A stretch of 12,664 nt of DNA from Ignavibacteriales bacterium (lineage in GTDB: Bacteria; Bacteroidota; Ignavibacteria; Ignavibacteriales; Melioribacteraceae), in contig JALWSN010000490.1 in NCBI GenBank assembly GCA_027080245.1, forward strand, positions 1-12,664, written 5' to 3'. The notes under the pieces were generated by a model. The model saw only the letters and a list, made by a program, of their open reading frames with translations, had not been told where the DNA came from and did no database searches. Shown here piece by piece: positions 1-6,923 of this stretch (the stretch's first letter is position 1; every line of letters begins with the position of its first letter). Position numbers and translations under genes: made by a program.

Positions 1-985
1 TTTTATTACCTTCCGTTTCAGCCTCGCTTCTTTCTCCGGCTTCATCTGCCTTGTTTTCGTATTCCTCGTTTTCTCCGTTCGTTAGTTCTTCAATTTTTTC
101 GTTGTTTTCCTCTTCTTCATCCGGGTTCCCGATTCCTTCCACAATTTCCTTTTTTTCGGAATCCCCTTTTATTTCGGGGCTTTCCTCTGCCCCCGGTTGA
201 TTTTCCTCGGCTATTTCAGGTTTTTCTTCGCCTTTGGATTTTAATTTAAGCAGCTCGAACAATTCTTCCGAGGAAACAAAAACTTCCTCGTCGGGGTAAT
301 TGGAAGCTAAAGCGTCGTAATATTCAGTAAGCCCTTTTTCCATTAAGAAATACTTTAGCATTTTAATTACAATTGGTTTGGGATTACTTTTTTCGAGACT
401 GAAAAATTCCTCAATTGAGTCGACGGCGTTTTTAACAAAAGTTTCCTTACCATCGGCAACGGCAATAGAATCAATCCTTTTGAGCAAATCCTCAAAGTCT
501 GTTACATTCATTGAGTGAATTTTTTTCTTGGCGAAGTATTTCAAAAGCACCTTTTTAAGGAGAGGGTAAAAGTAAGCGTAATTCAACAGGTAAACCAATT
601 CTTCCTTGGTTTTGGTATCTCCGTCTTCAAAAATAAACTTTGTAAGCGTCCAATTGGGACGGCACAAATAATGCACGTTGAACGCCACGGCGTGGTTGAT
701 TAACTTCGAGATGAAATCAAACGAGAATTTTTTCTTCTTCTTGATTTCATCGCCAATCAAGGAAAAATAATAAAGCGCCTTCTCGCTCGAATAATCGAAA
801 GCGGAATTTTTAAGCAGCTTGTTCCTGTCCTCAAAAATCAGGAAATCGACTTCTGCGTGGACGTACTCTAGCAAAGCCGGGTGCAAATTTATTCCCTCCA
901 ATTGTTCAAGGGAAATAAATCCGCCCAAAGATTTTAACCGCCTTTGGTAGAAATCGTTAATTTGAGAAATTTGTTCTTCGAACAT
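1..985 (-). CDS. Unrecognised protein with acidic C-terminal tail (partial, 3' end outside window)
   Basis: An open frame runs on the minus strand from an ATG at 985 to the window edge without a stop, giving 328 codons; the C-terminus is missing. I do not recognise the family. Residues 1-250 look helical and globular, with aromatic and lysine-rich stretches (a run of five lysines at 82-86) and no signal peptide or membrane segment, so a cytoplasmic location is likely. From about residue 253 the chain becomes low-complexity and strongly acidic: about 30 of the last 76 residues are Glu or Asp, mixed with Pro, Gly, Asn and Lys, as in a disordered tail or linker. A further domain could follow outside the window. 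There is no clear Shine-Dalgarno site before the ATG. The sdhCAB terminator lies just upstream, so this gene probably has its own promoter in 986-1032. The coding call rests on the long uninterrupted frame and its protein-like composition. Confidence 0.82.
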   Translation of the reverse strand, partial: MFEEQISQINDFYQRRLKSLGGFISLEQLEGINLHPALLEYVHAEVDFLIFEDRNKLLKNSAFDYSSEKALYYFSLIGDEIKKKKKFSFDFISKLINHAVAFNVHYLCRPNWTLTKFIFEDGDTKTKEELVYLLNYAYFYPLLKKVLLKYFAKKKIHSMNVTDFEDLLKRIDSIAVADGKETFVKNAVDSIEEFFSLEKSNPKPIVIKMLKYFLMEKGLTEYYDALASNYPDEEVFVSSEELFELLKLKSKGEEKPEIAEENQPGAEESPEIKGDSEKKEIVEGIGNPDEEEENNEKIEELTNGENEEYENKADEAGERSEAETEGNK

Positions 986-1032
986 TGTAAAGATTTTAAT
1001 TGTTTTAAATTCAATAATAGCAAAATAGAAAC

Positions 1033-1065
1033 AAAAAATCCCGATTAATTTTAATCGGGATTTTT
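1033..1065 (-). terminator. Intrinsic terminator of the sdhCAB operon
   Basis: TCCCGATT (1039-1046) pairs perfectly with AATCGGGA (1053-1060) around a six-base AT loop that can close further. On the minus strand the hairpin is followed by a run of six T (complement of A1033-1038). It lies 22 bases past the end of sdhB, where a terminator for that operon is expected. The plus-strand side also carries five T (1061-1065), so it could work in both directions, but no plus-strand gene enters it. Confidence 0.88.
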
Positions 1066-1087
1066 CGTGAAAAGAAATTAAAGTAAA

Positions 1088-1858
1088 TTACAACTCGACG
1101 TTGTGGGACAACAGTTTAGCCTTCAGGAATTCTCTGTTCATTCTCGCGATGTTAACAACCGAAACTCCCTTAGGACATTCGGCTTCGCAAGCGTAAGTGT
1201 TCGAGCAATTGCCAAAGCCAACTTCGTCCATTTTCGCCACCATCTTTTCAACGCGTTCGTATCTTTCAATCTGTCCCTGCGGCAGCAACGCAAGATGCGA
1301 AACTTTAGCGCCCACAAAAAGCATTGCCGAGGAGTTCTTACAAGTGGCAACGCAAGCACCGCATCCAATACATTCGGCCGCCTCGATTGCCAGGGTAGCC
1401 GCATGTTTTGAAACCGGGATTGAATTTGCGTCGGGTGCGTTGCCCGTGTTAACAGAAATGAATCCGCCCGCTTGCAAAACCTTGTCCAAAGCAGAACGAT
1501 CGACAATTAAATCCCTTACAATCGGGAAAGCCGCCGCTCTGAAAGGCTCTAACGTAAGCGTTTCGCCGTCCTTAAAATTTCTCATGTGCAATTGGCATGT
1601 GGCGGTTTTCGGAAGCGGTCCGTGAGGATGCCCGTTAATTACTATTCCGCAAGTTCCGCAAATTCCTTCGCGGCAATCGCTTTCGAAAGCTATTGGTCTT
1701 TTGCCCTGCTGCTCCAGCTCGTTGTTTAGTTCGTCGAGCATTTCCAAAACAGACGCGTCGGTTGAGACGTTAACTTTGAATTCCTCAAAGCCGCCTTCTT
1801 GATTGGGCCCATCCTGACGCCAAATTTTTAACGTTACATTTATGTGTCCATCGCTCAT
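1088..1858 (-). CDS. sdhB: Succinate dehydrogenase/fumarate reductase iron-sulfur subunit
   Basis: This 256-residue protein is the electron-transfer subunit of complex II; it passes electrons between the flavin of SdhA and the quinone site at the membrane. All cluster ligands are visible. Cys62, Cys67, Cys70 and Cys88 form the plant-ferredoxin-type [2Fe-2S] site. The CxxCxxCxxxC block at 163-173 with the later Cys218, Cys224 and Cys228 supplies the [4Fe-4S] site (163, 166, 169, 228) and the [3Fe-4S] site (173, 218, 224), following the pattern known in E. coli SdhB. Length is normal. The ATG overlaps the sdhA stop by one base (TAATG), so translation is probably coupled. It is the last gene of sdhCAB and is followed by a hairpin terminator. 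Sequence alone does not decide between succinate oxidation and fumarate reduction. Confidence 0.97.
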   Translation of the reverse strand: MSDGHINVTLKIWRQDGPNQEGGFEEFKVNVSTDASVLEMLDELNNELEQQGKRPIAFESDCREGICGTCGIVINGHPHGPLPKTATCQLHMRNFKDGETLTLEPFRAAAFPIVRDLIVDRSALDKVLQAGGFISVNTGNAPDANSIPVSKHAATLAIEAAECIGCGACVATCKNSSAMLFVGAKVSHLALLPQGQIERYERVEKMVAKMDEVGFGNCSNTYACEAECPKGVSVVNIARMNREFLKAKLLSHNVEL

Positions 1859-3765
1859 TATTTGTAACTCCTCTGGGTTAATTTTACATTTTCAAATTTA
1901 AGAGGTTCTTTGTGCAGTTCCCATTCGCCAACATTCTTGAATTCCCAGCCGGCAACGTAAGCGTATTCATCGTCTCTCCTTAGAGCTTCGCCTTCTTCGG
2001 TCTGGTATTCTTCTCTGAAGTGCGTTCCGCAAGATTCTTCTCTGTTCAAAGCGTCCTTAGCCATTAACTCTCCAAGCTCAAGGAAATCAGCCACTCTGCC
2101 CGCTCTTTCAAGGGTTTGGTTGATTTCTCCGTCCGTGCCGGGAATTTTAACGTCGTTCCAGAATTCCTCGCGCAGTTGACGAATCTCTTCGATGGCTTGT
2201 TTCAAGCCTTCGGCTGTGCGGGACATTCCAACCTTATCCCACAATATTCTTCCCAACCGTTTGTGAATGCTGTCCACCGTTTGCTTGCCGTTAATCGAAA
2301 GCAATTTTTTGATTGTGTCTTTTACGTTATTTTCAGCTTCGTCGAACTCGGGCGTATCGGTGGAAACAAGGTCGGGTTTTTCCGTGGCGAAGTAATTACC
2401 CAATGTGTAAGGAATGATGAAGTAGCCGTCTGCAAGTCCTTGCATCAGGGCGCTTGCGCCCAGCCTGTTTGCGCCGTGGTCGGAGAAGTTAGCCTCGCCC
2501 AGAACGAACAGCCCGGGAACGTTGCTCATCAAATGGTAATCCACCCACAAGCCGCCCATTGTGTAGTGGGGCGCGGGGTAAATTTTCATTGGCACTTCGT
2601 AAGGGTCTTCGCCGGTAATGTTTTGGTACATGTCGAACAAGTTGCCGTATTTTTCCTCGATTGCCTTTTTGCCGAGCCTTTGAATAGCTTCGGAGAAATC
2701 GAGGTAAACAGCTTCGCCGCCGTTAACGCCGTAGCCGGCGTCGCATCTTTCCTTAGCAGCGCGGGAAGCTACGTCCCTCGGCACAAGGTTTCCAAAAGCG
2801 GGGTATCTTCTTTCGAGGTAGTAATCCCGCTCGTCTTCCGGAATGTCGTTAGGATGTCTTGTGTCCCCTTTTTCTTTTGGAACCCAAATTCTGCCGTCGT
2901 TTCTTAAGCTTTCGCTCATCAGCACGCGTTTGGATTGAAGCTCGCCGTGAACTGGCAAACACGTGGGATGTATTTGCGTATAACAGGGGTTGGCGAACAC
3001 AGCGCCTCGTTTGTGAGCGCGCCAAATTGCCGTGCCGTTGCTGTTCATTGCGTTGGTTGAAAGGTAAAAGACGCGCGAGTAACCGCCGGTGGCTAAAATT
3101 ACCGCATGGGCGCTGTACCTTTCTATTTCGCCGGTAAGCAAATTACGAACCACAATTCCTTTCGCCGCTCCTTCGACGACCACTAAATCAAGGAACTCGC
3201 GACGAGTAAACAATTTGATTTTGCCTAATCCTATTTGGCGGTTCATTGCTCCGATTGCACCAAGCAATAATTGCTGGCCGGTTTCTCCGCGGGCGTAGAA
3301 AGTGCGTGAAACTTGCGCCCCGCCAAAAGAACGGTTATCAAGGTAACCGCCGTAATCCCTTGCAAACGGAACGCCTTGCGCCACGGCTTGGTCGATGATG
3401 TTGCTGCTAAGCTCCGCAAGGCGGTAAACGTTAGCTTCGCGCGATCGGAAGTCCCCGCCTTTAATGGTGTCGTAAAATAATCTAAAATCCGAATCTCCGT
3501 CGTTCTGATAATTTTTAGTGGCGTTTATTCCGCCCTGAGCCGCAATCGAGTGGGCGCGCCGGTTGCTGTCGTGATAAGTAAACGACATTACATTGTAACC
3601 CAATTCCGCCAACGTAGCTGCTGCGGATGCGCCAGCCAGTCCCGTGCCTACAATAATAACGGTGAATTTCCTTTTATTCGCGGGATTCACCAATTTCATT
3701 TCAAACTTGTGGTTAGTCCATTTTTCGGCTAAATTGCCTTCAGGAACTTTTGAATCTAATATCAT
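1858..3765 (-). CDS. sdhA: Succinate dehydrogenase/fumarate reductase flavoprotein subunit
   Basis: This 635-residue catalytic subunit of complex II interconverts succinate and fumarate using covalently bound FAD. A Rossmann FAD-binding motif GTGLAG lies at 40-45. His72, in an AHSIAAQGG context, matches the histidine that carries the 8-alpha-linked FAD. Active-site elements are present: QIHPT near His266, the RDVASR block starting at Arg330, HYTMGG starting at His400, and the GEANFSDHGANRLG segment at 423-436, whose Arg434 matches a substrate-binding arginine. Length fits the type-B enzymes of Bacteroidota and relatives. A strong GGGAGG site (3775-3780) sits nine bases before the ATG, in the 15-base gap after sdhC. 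The TAA stop overlaps the sdhB ATG by one base. No truncation or missing key residue is seen. Confidence 0.97.
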   Translation of the reverse strand: MILDSKVPEGNLAEKWTNHKFEMKLVNPANKRKFTVIIVGTGLAGASAAATLAELGYNVMSFTYHDSNRRAHSIAAQGGINATKNYQNDGDSDFRLFYDTIKGGDFRSREANVYRLAELSSNIIDQAVAQGVPFARDYGGYLDNRSFGGAQVSRTFYARGETGQQLLLGAIGAMNRQIGLGKIKLFTRREFLDLVVVEGAAKGIVVRNLLTGEIERYSAHAVILATGGYSRVFYLSTNAMNSNGTAIWRAHKRGAVFANPCYTQIHPTCLPVHGELQSKRVLMSESLRNDGRIWVPKEKGDTRHPNDIPEDERDYYLERRYPAFGNLVPRDVASRAAKERCDAGYGVNGGEAVYLDFSEAIQRLGKKAIEEKYGNLFDMYQNITGEDPYEVPMKIYPAPHYTMGGLWVDYHLMSNVPGLFVLGEANFSDHGANRLGASALMQGLADGYFIIPYTLGNYFATEKPDLVSTDTPEFDEAENNVKDTIKKLLSINGKQTVDSIHKRLGRILWDKVGMSRTAEGLKQAIEEIRQLREEFWNDVKIPGTDGEINQTLERAGRVADFLELGELMAKDALNREESCGTHFREEYQTEEGEALRRDDEYAYVAGWEFKNVGEWELHKEPLKFENVKLTQRSYK

Positions 3766-3780
3766 AATCTTCTACCTCCC

Positions 3781-4431
3781 TCAGTGTACGAAATAAAAAT
3801 AAATGGGAATAATTGCAAATCCCACCGCAAAGACGATAGCAAGGAAAGAGCCGAATTTCTTTACGAATGGGAAATATTTCGGATGATTCCAACCTAGCGT
3901 TTGGAAAGCGCTTTGGAATCCATGATTTACATGCAATCCAAGAATAATAAAAGTAAAAATGTAGAAAACCGAATAGTACGGATTTGCAAAAAGCATTACT
4001 ACAATAGAGTAAAGAGAGGCGTCTTCGCCTGCTGTTTTAAATGCATACCAAAAGTTCACCAAGTGGATTAACAAGAAAATTAACAAAAGAACACCAAGGT
4101 AAATTGCGTTCCTTGAAGTAAAAGTTGTGTTTTCCGATGTGGCGTTTACAGCGTACTTTTCCGGCTTTGCTTTTCTATTTTCCAGCCAAAGCCTTATGCC
4201 ATAGTAAATGTGGAAAATAAAAAACAATCCTAATACTATTTCCAAAACGTTAGTAATCAAGCCGAAGCTTTCCAACAGTTCTACGTAACCGTTGAACGAT
4301 TTTTCCCCACCAAAAAGAAAATAATTCCCGATTATGTGTTCAACAAGAAAGAGTATTAGAAATAAGCCGGTTACCGCCATTATGAACTTTTTGCCAATAG
4401 ATCGATTTAAACTTCGTGAAAGCCAGCCCAT
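3781..4431 (-). CDS. sdhC: Succinate dehydrogenase/fumarate reductase cytochrome b subunit, type B
   Basis: This 216-residue membrane anchor of complex II has about five hydrophobic helices (roughly 16-38, 59-82, 108-130, 143-168 and 193-214), as in single-subunit type-B anchors. His32, His74, His123 and His167 lie in four of these helices at the places where the two heme b ligand pairs occur in Bacillus and Wolinella enzymes; assigning them as ligands is inference by analogy. The diheme type usually exchanges electrons with menaquinone. AGGAGG (4438-4443) stands six bases before the ATG and fixes the start. It is the first gene of the operon, 15 bases ahead of sdhA, and faces a long AT-rich divergent spacer that should hold the operon promoter. 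Confidence 0.95.
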   Translation of the reverse strand: MGWLSRSLNRSIGKKFIMAVTGLFLILFLVEHIIGNYFLFGGEKSFNGYVELLESFGLITNVLEIVLGLFFIFHIYYGIRLWLENRKAKPEKYAVNATSENTTFTSRNAIYLGVLLLIFLLIHLVNFWYAFKTAGEDASLYSIVVMLFANPYYSVFYIFTFIILGLHVNHGFQSAFQTLGWNHPKYFPFVKKFGSFLAIVFAVGFAIIPIYFYFVH

Positions 4432-4437
4432 TAAAAT

Positions 4438-4443
4438 CCTCCT
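4438..4443 (-). promoter_or_regulatory. Shine-Dalgarno site of sdhC
   Basis: On the minus strand AGGAGG is followed by six bases and the sdhC ATG at 4431. The perfect match and good spacing define this start. The site contrasts with the plus-strand genes nearby, which have no clear Shine-Dalgarno sequence. Confidence 0.85.
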
Positions 4444-4548
4444 AAATTAAATCTAGTGATTGGTTGTGTAAATTAAAGGTGTGATATTGAATAAGGTAAT
4501 GTTTTTTTAACAACATCATTCTACTTAACTAAAGATTTTTGATACGGT

Positions 4549-4576
4549 AAAATAATTCTAATTCACTTAATATCAA
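4549..4576 (-). promoter_or_regulatory. Possible promoter of sdhCAB
   Basis: Reading the minus strand, TTGATA (4576-4571) and TATTTT (4554-4549) are separated by 16 bases, which resembles a sigma-70-type -35/-10 pair about 120 bases upstream of the sdhC start. The region is very AT-rich, so chance matches are common. The assignment is tentative. Confidence 0.25.
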
Positions 4577-4686
4577 AGGGAGTTCGAGTGTTTAAATTAT
4601 TAATGATTGCTTAAATAAAATAAAATTCTCGGCTAGGCTTAGTTTAAATTTTGGGGTTTGATTTCCGGTAATTTCACATCTGTTCA

Positions 4687-4711
4687 AAATAAATTAAATC
4701 ACAATTTATTT
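4687..4711. repeat. Perfect 9-bp inverted repeat in the divergent spacer
   Basis: AAATAAATT (4687-4695) and its exact reverse complement AATTTATTT (4703-4711) flank a seven-base centre. The arms are pure A/T. The site lies between the two divergent genes, so it could be an operator or a weak RNA hairpin. In DNA this AT-rich it may also be chance. Confidence 0.45.
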
Positions 4712-4811
4712 GGGACATCAAAAAGACGCAGCGAAAAAATTTTAAGGGATTGTTTTAGAAATTGAAGAAAAGTCTTCCAAATAAAAGATTTTCACGTTCT
4801 TTCTTAATTAA

Positions 4812-4827
4812 AAAAATATTTTTGACA
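4812..4827 (+). promoter_or_regulatory. A/T palindrome with -35-like TTGACA upstream of the SGNH gene
   Basis: A 12-base palindrome AAAAATATTTTT (4812-4823) overlaps a perfect consensus TTGACA (4822-4827), as an UP element plus -35 box would. No good -10 box is found at 16-18 bases downstream, so this is at best a partial promoter for the gene starting at 4930. Confidence 0.18.
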
Positions 4828-4929
4828 AAAGTGGGTAAGTTGAAAATCACAAAAACAAACTTAAATGCAATAATTTTTTAGCTTAAATAGTATTAAATTG
4901 AAGTTTAATTTTAAATTTATTCGGTAAAA

Positions 4930-6780
4930 ATGGACTCAAAACAAAAACGCAAGACACCCTTTTATTATTATTTGATTTTAATTTTATTTCCAATTCTTTT
5001 CTTTGTTTTATTGGAAGAGGGATTAAGAATTTTTAATTACGGCGACAACTACGATGTTTGGTTAAGGGTTTCAAAGACTAAACAAACTCTTAATCCCGAC
5101 GTGGCGCGCAGGTATTTCAAAAATATTAAAAGTCCTCCTTCGTCAATTCAAGACGTTTTCGACGTTGAAAAAAAGAAAGGTAGTTTTAGAGTTTTTGTAA
5201 TGGGGGGTAGCTCCGCAGCGGGCTACCCTTACATGCCGCTTGGCGCTTTTTCCCGCTACCTTCAACAAAGATTGCAACTTGTTTACCCGCAGACTAAAAT
5301 TGAAGTGGTTAACGTTGCCATTACCGCCGTTAACACTTACACAATAAGGGATTTACTGCCTTACGTAATCGAGCAAAAGCCGGATGCAATATTGCTTTAC
5401 GCGGGACACAACGAATTCTACGGCGCGCTGGGCGTCGGTTCAATGGAGTCCCTCGGTCGTTCGCGCAAAATAGTTAACCTTCTCCTCTACTTAAATAAAT
5501 TCAAAACTTTTCAACTTCTTTCGGATTTAATTACAAAAATAAAAAAGGCGTTTGCTCCCAAAGGAAAAGTTTCCCACGGCACTTTAATGTCCCTAATGGC
5601 AAAGAATAAGTACATTGGATTTAATTCGGAAGTTTTTAGAGAGGGAGTAGAACAATTCAAAGGAAATTTGCGGGACATCATTTTAACCTGCAAAAACAAT
5701 GGGATTCCGCTGGTGATTGGCTCGTTGGTTAGTAATTACAAGGGAATAGAGCCATTCGTTTCGAAAAAATTCAAACGTTATCCTGCCGCAAAGGAAATTT
5801 ACAAAAAGGCAAAAATGGCAGAGCTACAAAAGTCTTTTATTTCGGCGGATTCTCTCTATCGGTTTGCCAAAGACCTTGATATGCTTCGCTTTCGCGCGCC
5901 TGAAGTTTTTAATAAAATAATTTTTTCGCTCGCCGGCAAATTCCACGTTCCTATTGTGAACATTGATTCCGTTTTTTCGGCTAACAGTCCGAACGGCATA
6001 GTTGGCAACAATTTAATGACAGACCACTTGCACCCAACGCTCGGGGGTTATTTTTTAATGGGCGCTGCGTTTGCCGACGAATTGGCGCGGTTAAAAATCG
6101 CCCCGCGCGGCGTTCGAGTAAATTACCCGCTAAAAGTAAGGGACAAGTTAACGCGGTTGAATTTCAAATTTTCCAAATTGGATTCGGTAATTGCCGAATA
6201 CAGAATTAAAATTCTAAAGAATGATTTTCCCTACAAAAAACCGAGCGAAAGTATTCCGCTCAATAAATTGCTGAAGCCAAAAAGTTTTGTGGATTCCCTT
6301 GCGTTCGTTTTTCTGGAAGACAAGATTTCGTGGGAAAAGGCGCATCGTTTGTTGGCTAAAAGATATTTGGAAAGGAAGGACTACGAAAATTTTCTCAAGC
6401 AAATGGACATTTTGATTTCACAGTATCCGGTAATTACAAGCTACTACCAGACGGTTGTAAAAGCGCTGCTTGATTTAAAACAGTTCGACCGCTCGTACAA
6501 GTATTTCAAAGAGTATTACGAAATTCAACCAAACGCGTTTAATACAAAGTGGATGGGAATAATAGCCCTTTCTCACAAAAATTTAAAAGAAGCTATTGAA
6601 AAATTAACCGAGAGTTTGAAATACAAGGACGACGACCCGCAAGTTTATTACAATTTGGCGGGGGCGTTTGCATTAAAGGAAAATTTCGGGAAAGCCAGAC
6701 AATTGGTTGCAAAAGCGCTAAAGCTTAATCCTAATTACGCTCAAGCCAAAAGGCTTTACGAAGAATTGAAGAACAAATAG
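4930..6780 (+). CDS. Membrane-anchored SGNH/GDSL-like hydrolase with C-terminal TPR-like repeats
   Basis: This 616-residue protein begins with a lysine/arginine-rich stub and one hydrophobic helix (about 11-28), which predicts an N-in anchor with the rest in the periplasm. An SGNH hydrolase domain follows (about 85-390). Block I is GGSSAAGYP with the likely nucleophile Ser94; block III is GHNE with Asn161 as oxyanion-hole residue; block V is DHLH with Asp365 and His368 as the rest of the triad. The block II glycine appears replaced by Ala or Val (around 128-135). The last 140 residues (about 470-616) form helical pairs of the TPR type, clearest at 568-602 (NLAGAF...ALKLNPNYAQA). Such enzymes are typically esterases or acetyl-transfer enzymes on carbohydrates or lipids; the substrate here is unknown. 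The ATG follows an in-frame TAA at 4912-4914; no Shine-Dalgarno site is seen. The next gene, 143 bases downstream, is a glycosyltransferase, which hints at a role in surface polysaccharide. Confidence 0.88.
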   Translation: MDSKQKRKTPFYYYLILILFPILFFVLLEEGLRIFNYGDNYDVWLRVSKTKQTLNPDVARRYFKNIKSPPSSIQDVFDVEKKKGSFRVFVMGGSSAAGYPYMPLGAFSRYLQQRLQLVYPQTKIEVVNVAITAVNTYTIRDLLPYVIEQKPDAILLYAGHNEFYGALGVGSMESLGRSRKIVNLLLYLNKFKTFQLLSDLITKIKKAFAPKGKVSHGTLMSLMAKNKYIGFNSEVFREGVEQFKGNLRDIILTCKNNGIPLVIGSLVSNYKGIEPFVSKKFKRYPAAKEIYKKAKMAELQKSFISADSLYRFAKDLDMLRFRAPEVFNKIIFSLAGKFHVPIVNIDSVFSANSPNGIVGNNLMTDHLHPTLGGYFLMGAAFADELARLKIAPRGVRVNYPLKVRDKLTRLNFKFSKLDSVIAEYRIKILKNDFPYKKPSESIPLNKLLKPKSFVDSLAFVFLEDKISWEKAHRLLAKRYLERKDYENFLKQMDILISQYPVITSYYQTVVKALLDLKQFDRSYKYFKEYYEIQPNAFNTKWMGIIALSHKNLKEAIEKLTESLKYKDDDPQVYYNLAGAFALKENFGKARQLVAKALKLNPNYAQAKRLYEELKNK

Positions 6781-6814
6781 TTTTGAAAGCCTTTATTAGC
6801 GGCGGTTGACGCCC

Positions 6815-6840
6815 GCCAAATTCGTTTTGGCTAATATTTT
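6815..6840 (+). terminator. Weak terminator-like hairpin after the SGNH/TPR gene
   Basis: GCCAAA (6815-6820) pairs with TTTGGC (6826-6831) around TTCGT, and the stem is followed by the T-rich stretch TAATATTTT. It starts 34 bases after the stop codon. The stem is short and the T run interrupted, so termination would be partial at best. A second GC-rich stem, GGCGG/CCGCC at 6801-6817, overlaps its left arm. Confidence 0.4.
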
Positions 6841-6923
6841 CAGGCGTAAAAGAATTAAATATCGCTTGTTACGTAAGCTCCGCTAATTTTTTGCTTTGTT
6901 TGTTTTTGCTTAATTTAGTTCAC

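Larger units (their letters stand above)
4432..4929. other. AT-rich divergent intergenic region
   Basis: This 498-base spacer separates sdhC (leftward) from the SGNH/TPR gene (rightward). I find no credible gene in it; the longest minus-strand frame I traced is about 25 codons (from an ATG at 4519) without a good ribosome site, and the ATGs I checked on the plus strand stop within a few codons. It has no tRNA-like or CRISPR-like structure. It holds a perfect 9-bp inverted repeat (4687-4711), a 12-bp A/T palindrome next to TTGACA (4812-4827), and a short hairpin with GAAGA/TCTTC arms (4764-4777). It should contain the promoters of both flanking transcripts. Confidence 0.7.

Noticed and set aside
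515..703. Plus-strand ORF of 62 codons within the left-edge gene
   Set aside because: The minus-strand frame is open over the whole 985 bases with protein-like composition; this short ORF is a by-product.
2116..2907. Plus-strand ORF of 263 codons opposite sdhA
   Set aside because: It lies wholly inside the well-supported sdhA gene on the other strand, and its translation resembles no family. It is explained by the codon bias of sdhA.
4442..4519. Short minus-strand ORF of about 25 codons upstream of sdhC
   Set aside because: It has no clear ribosome site, an AT-driven composition, and no resemblance to a leader peptide with a codon run.
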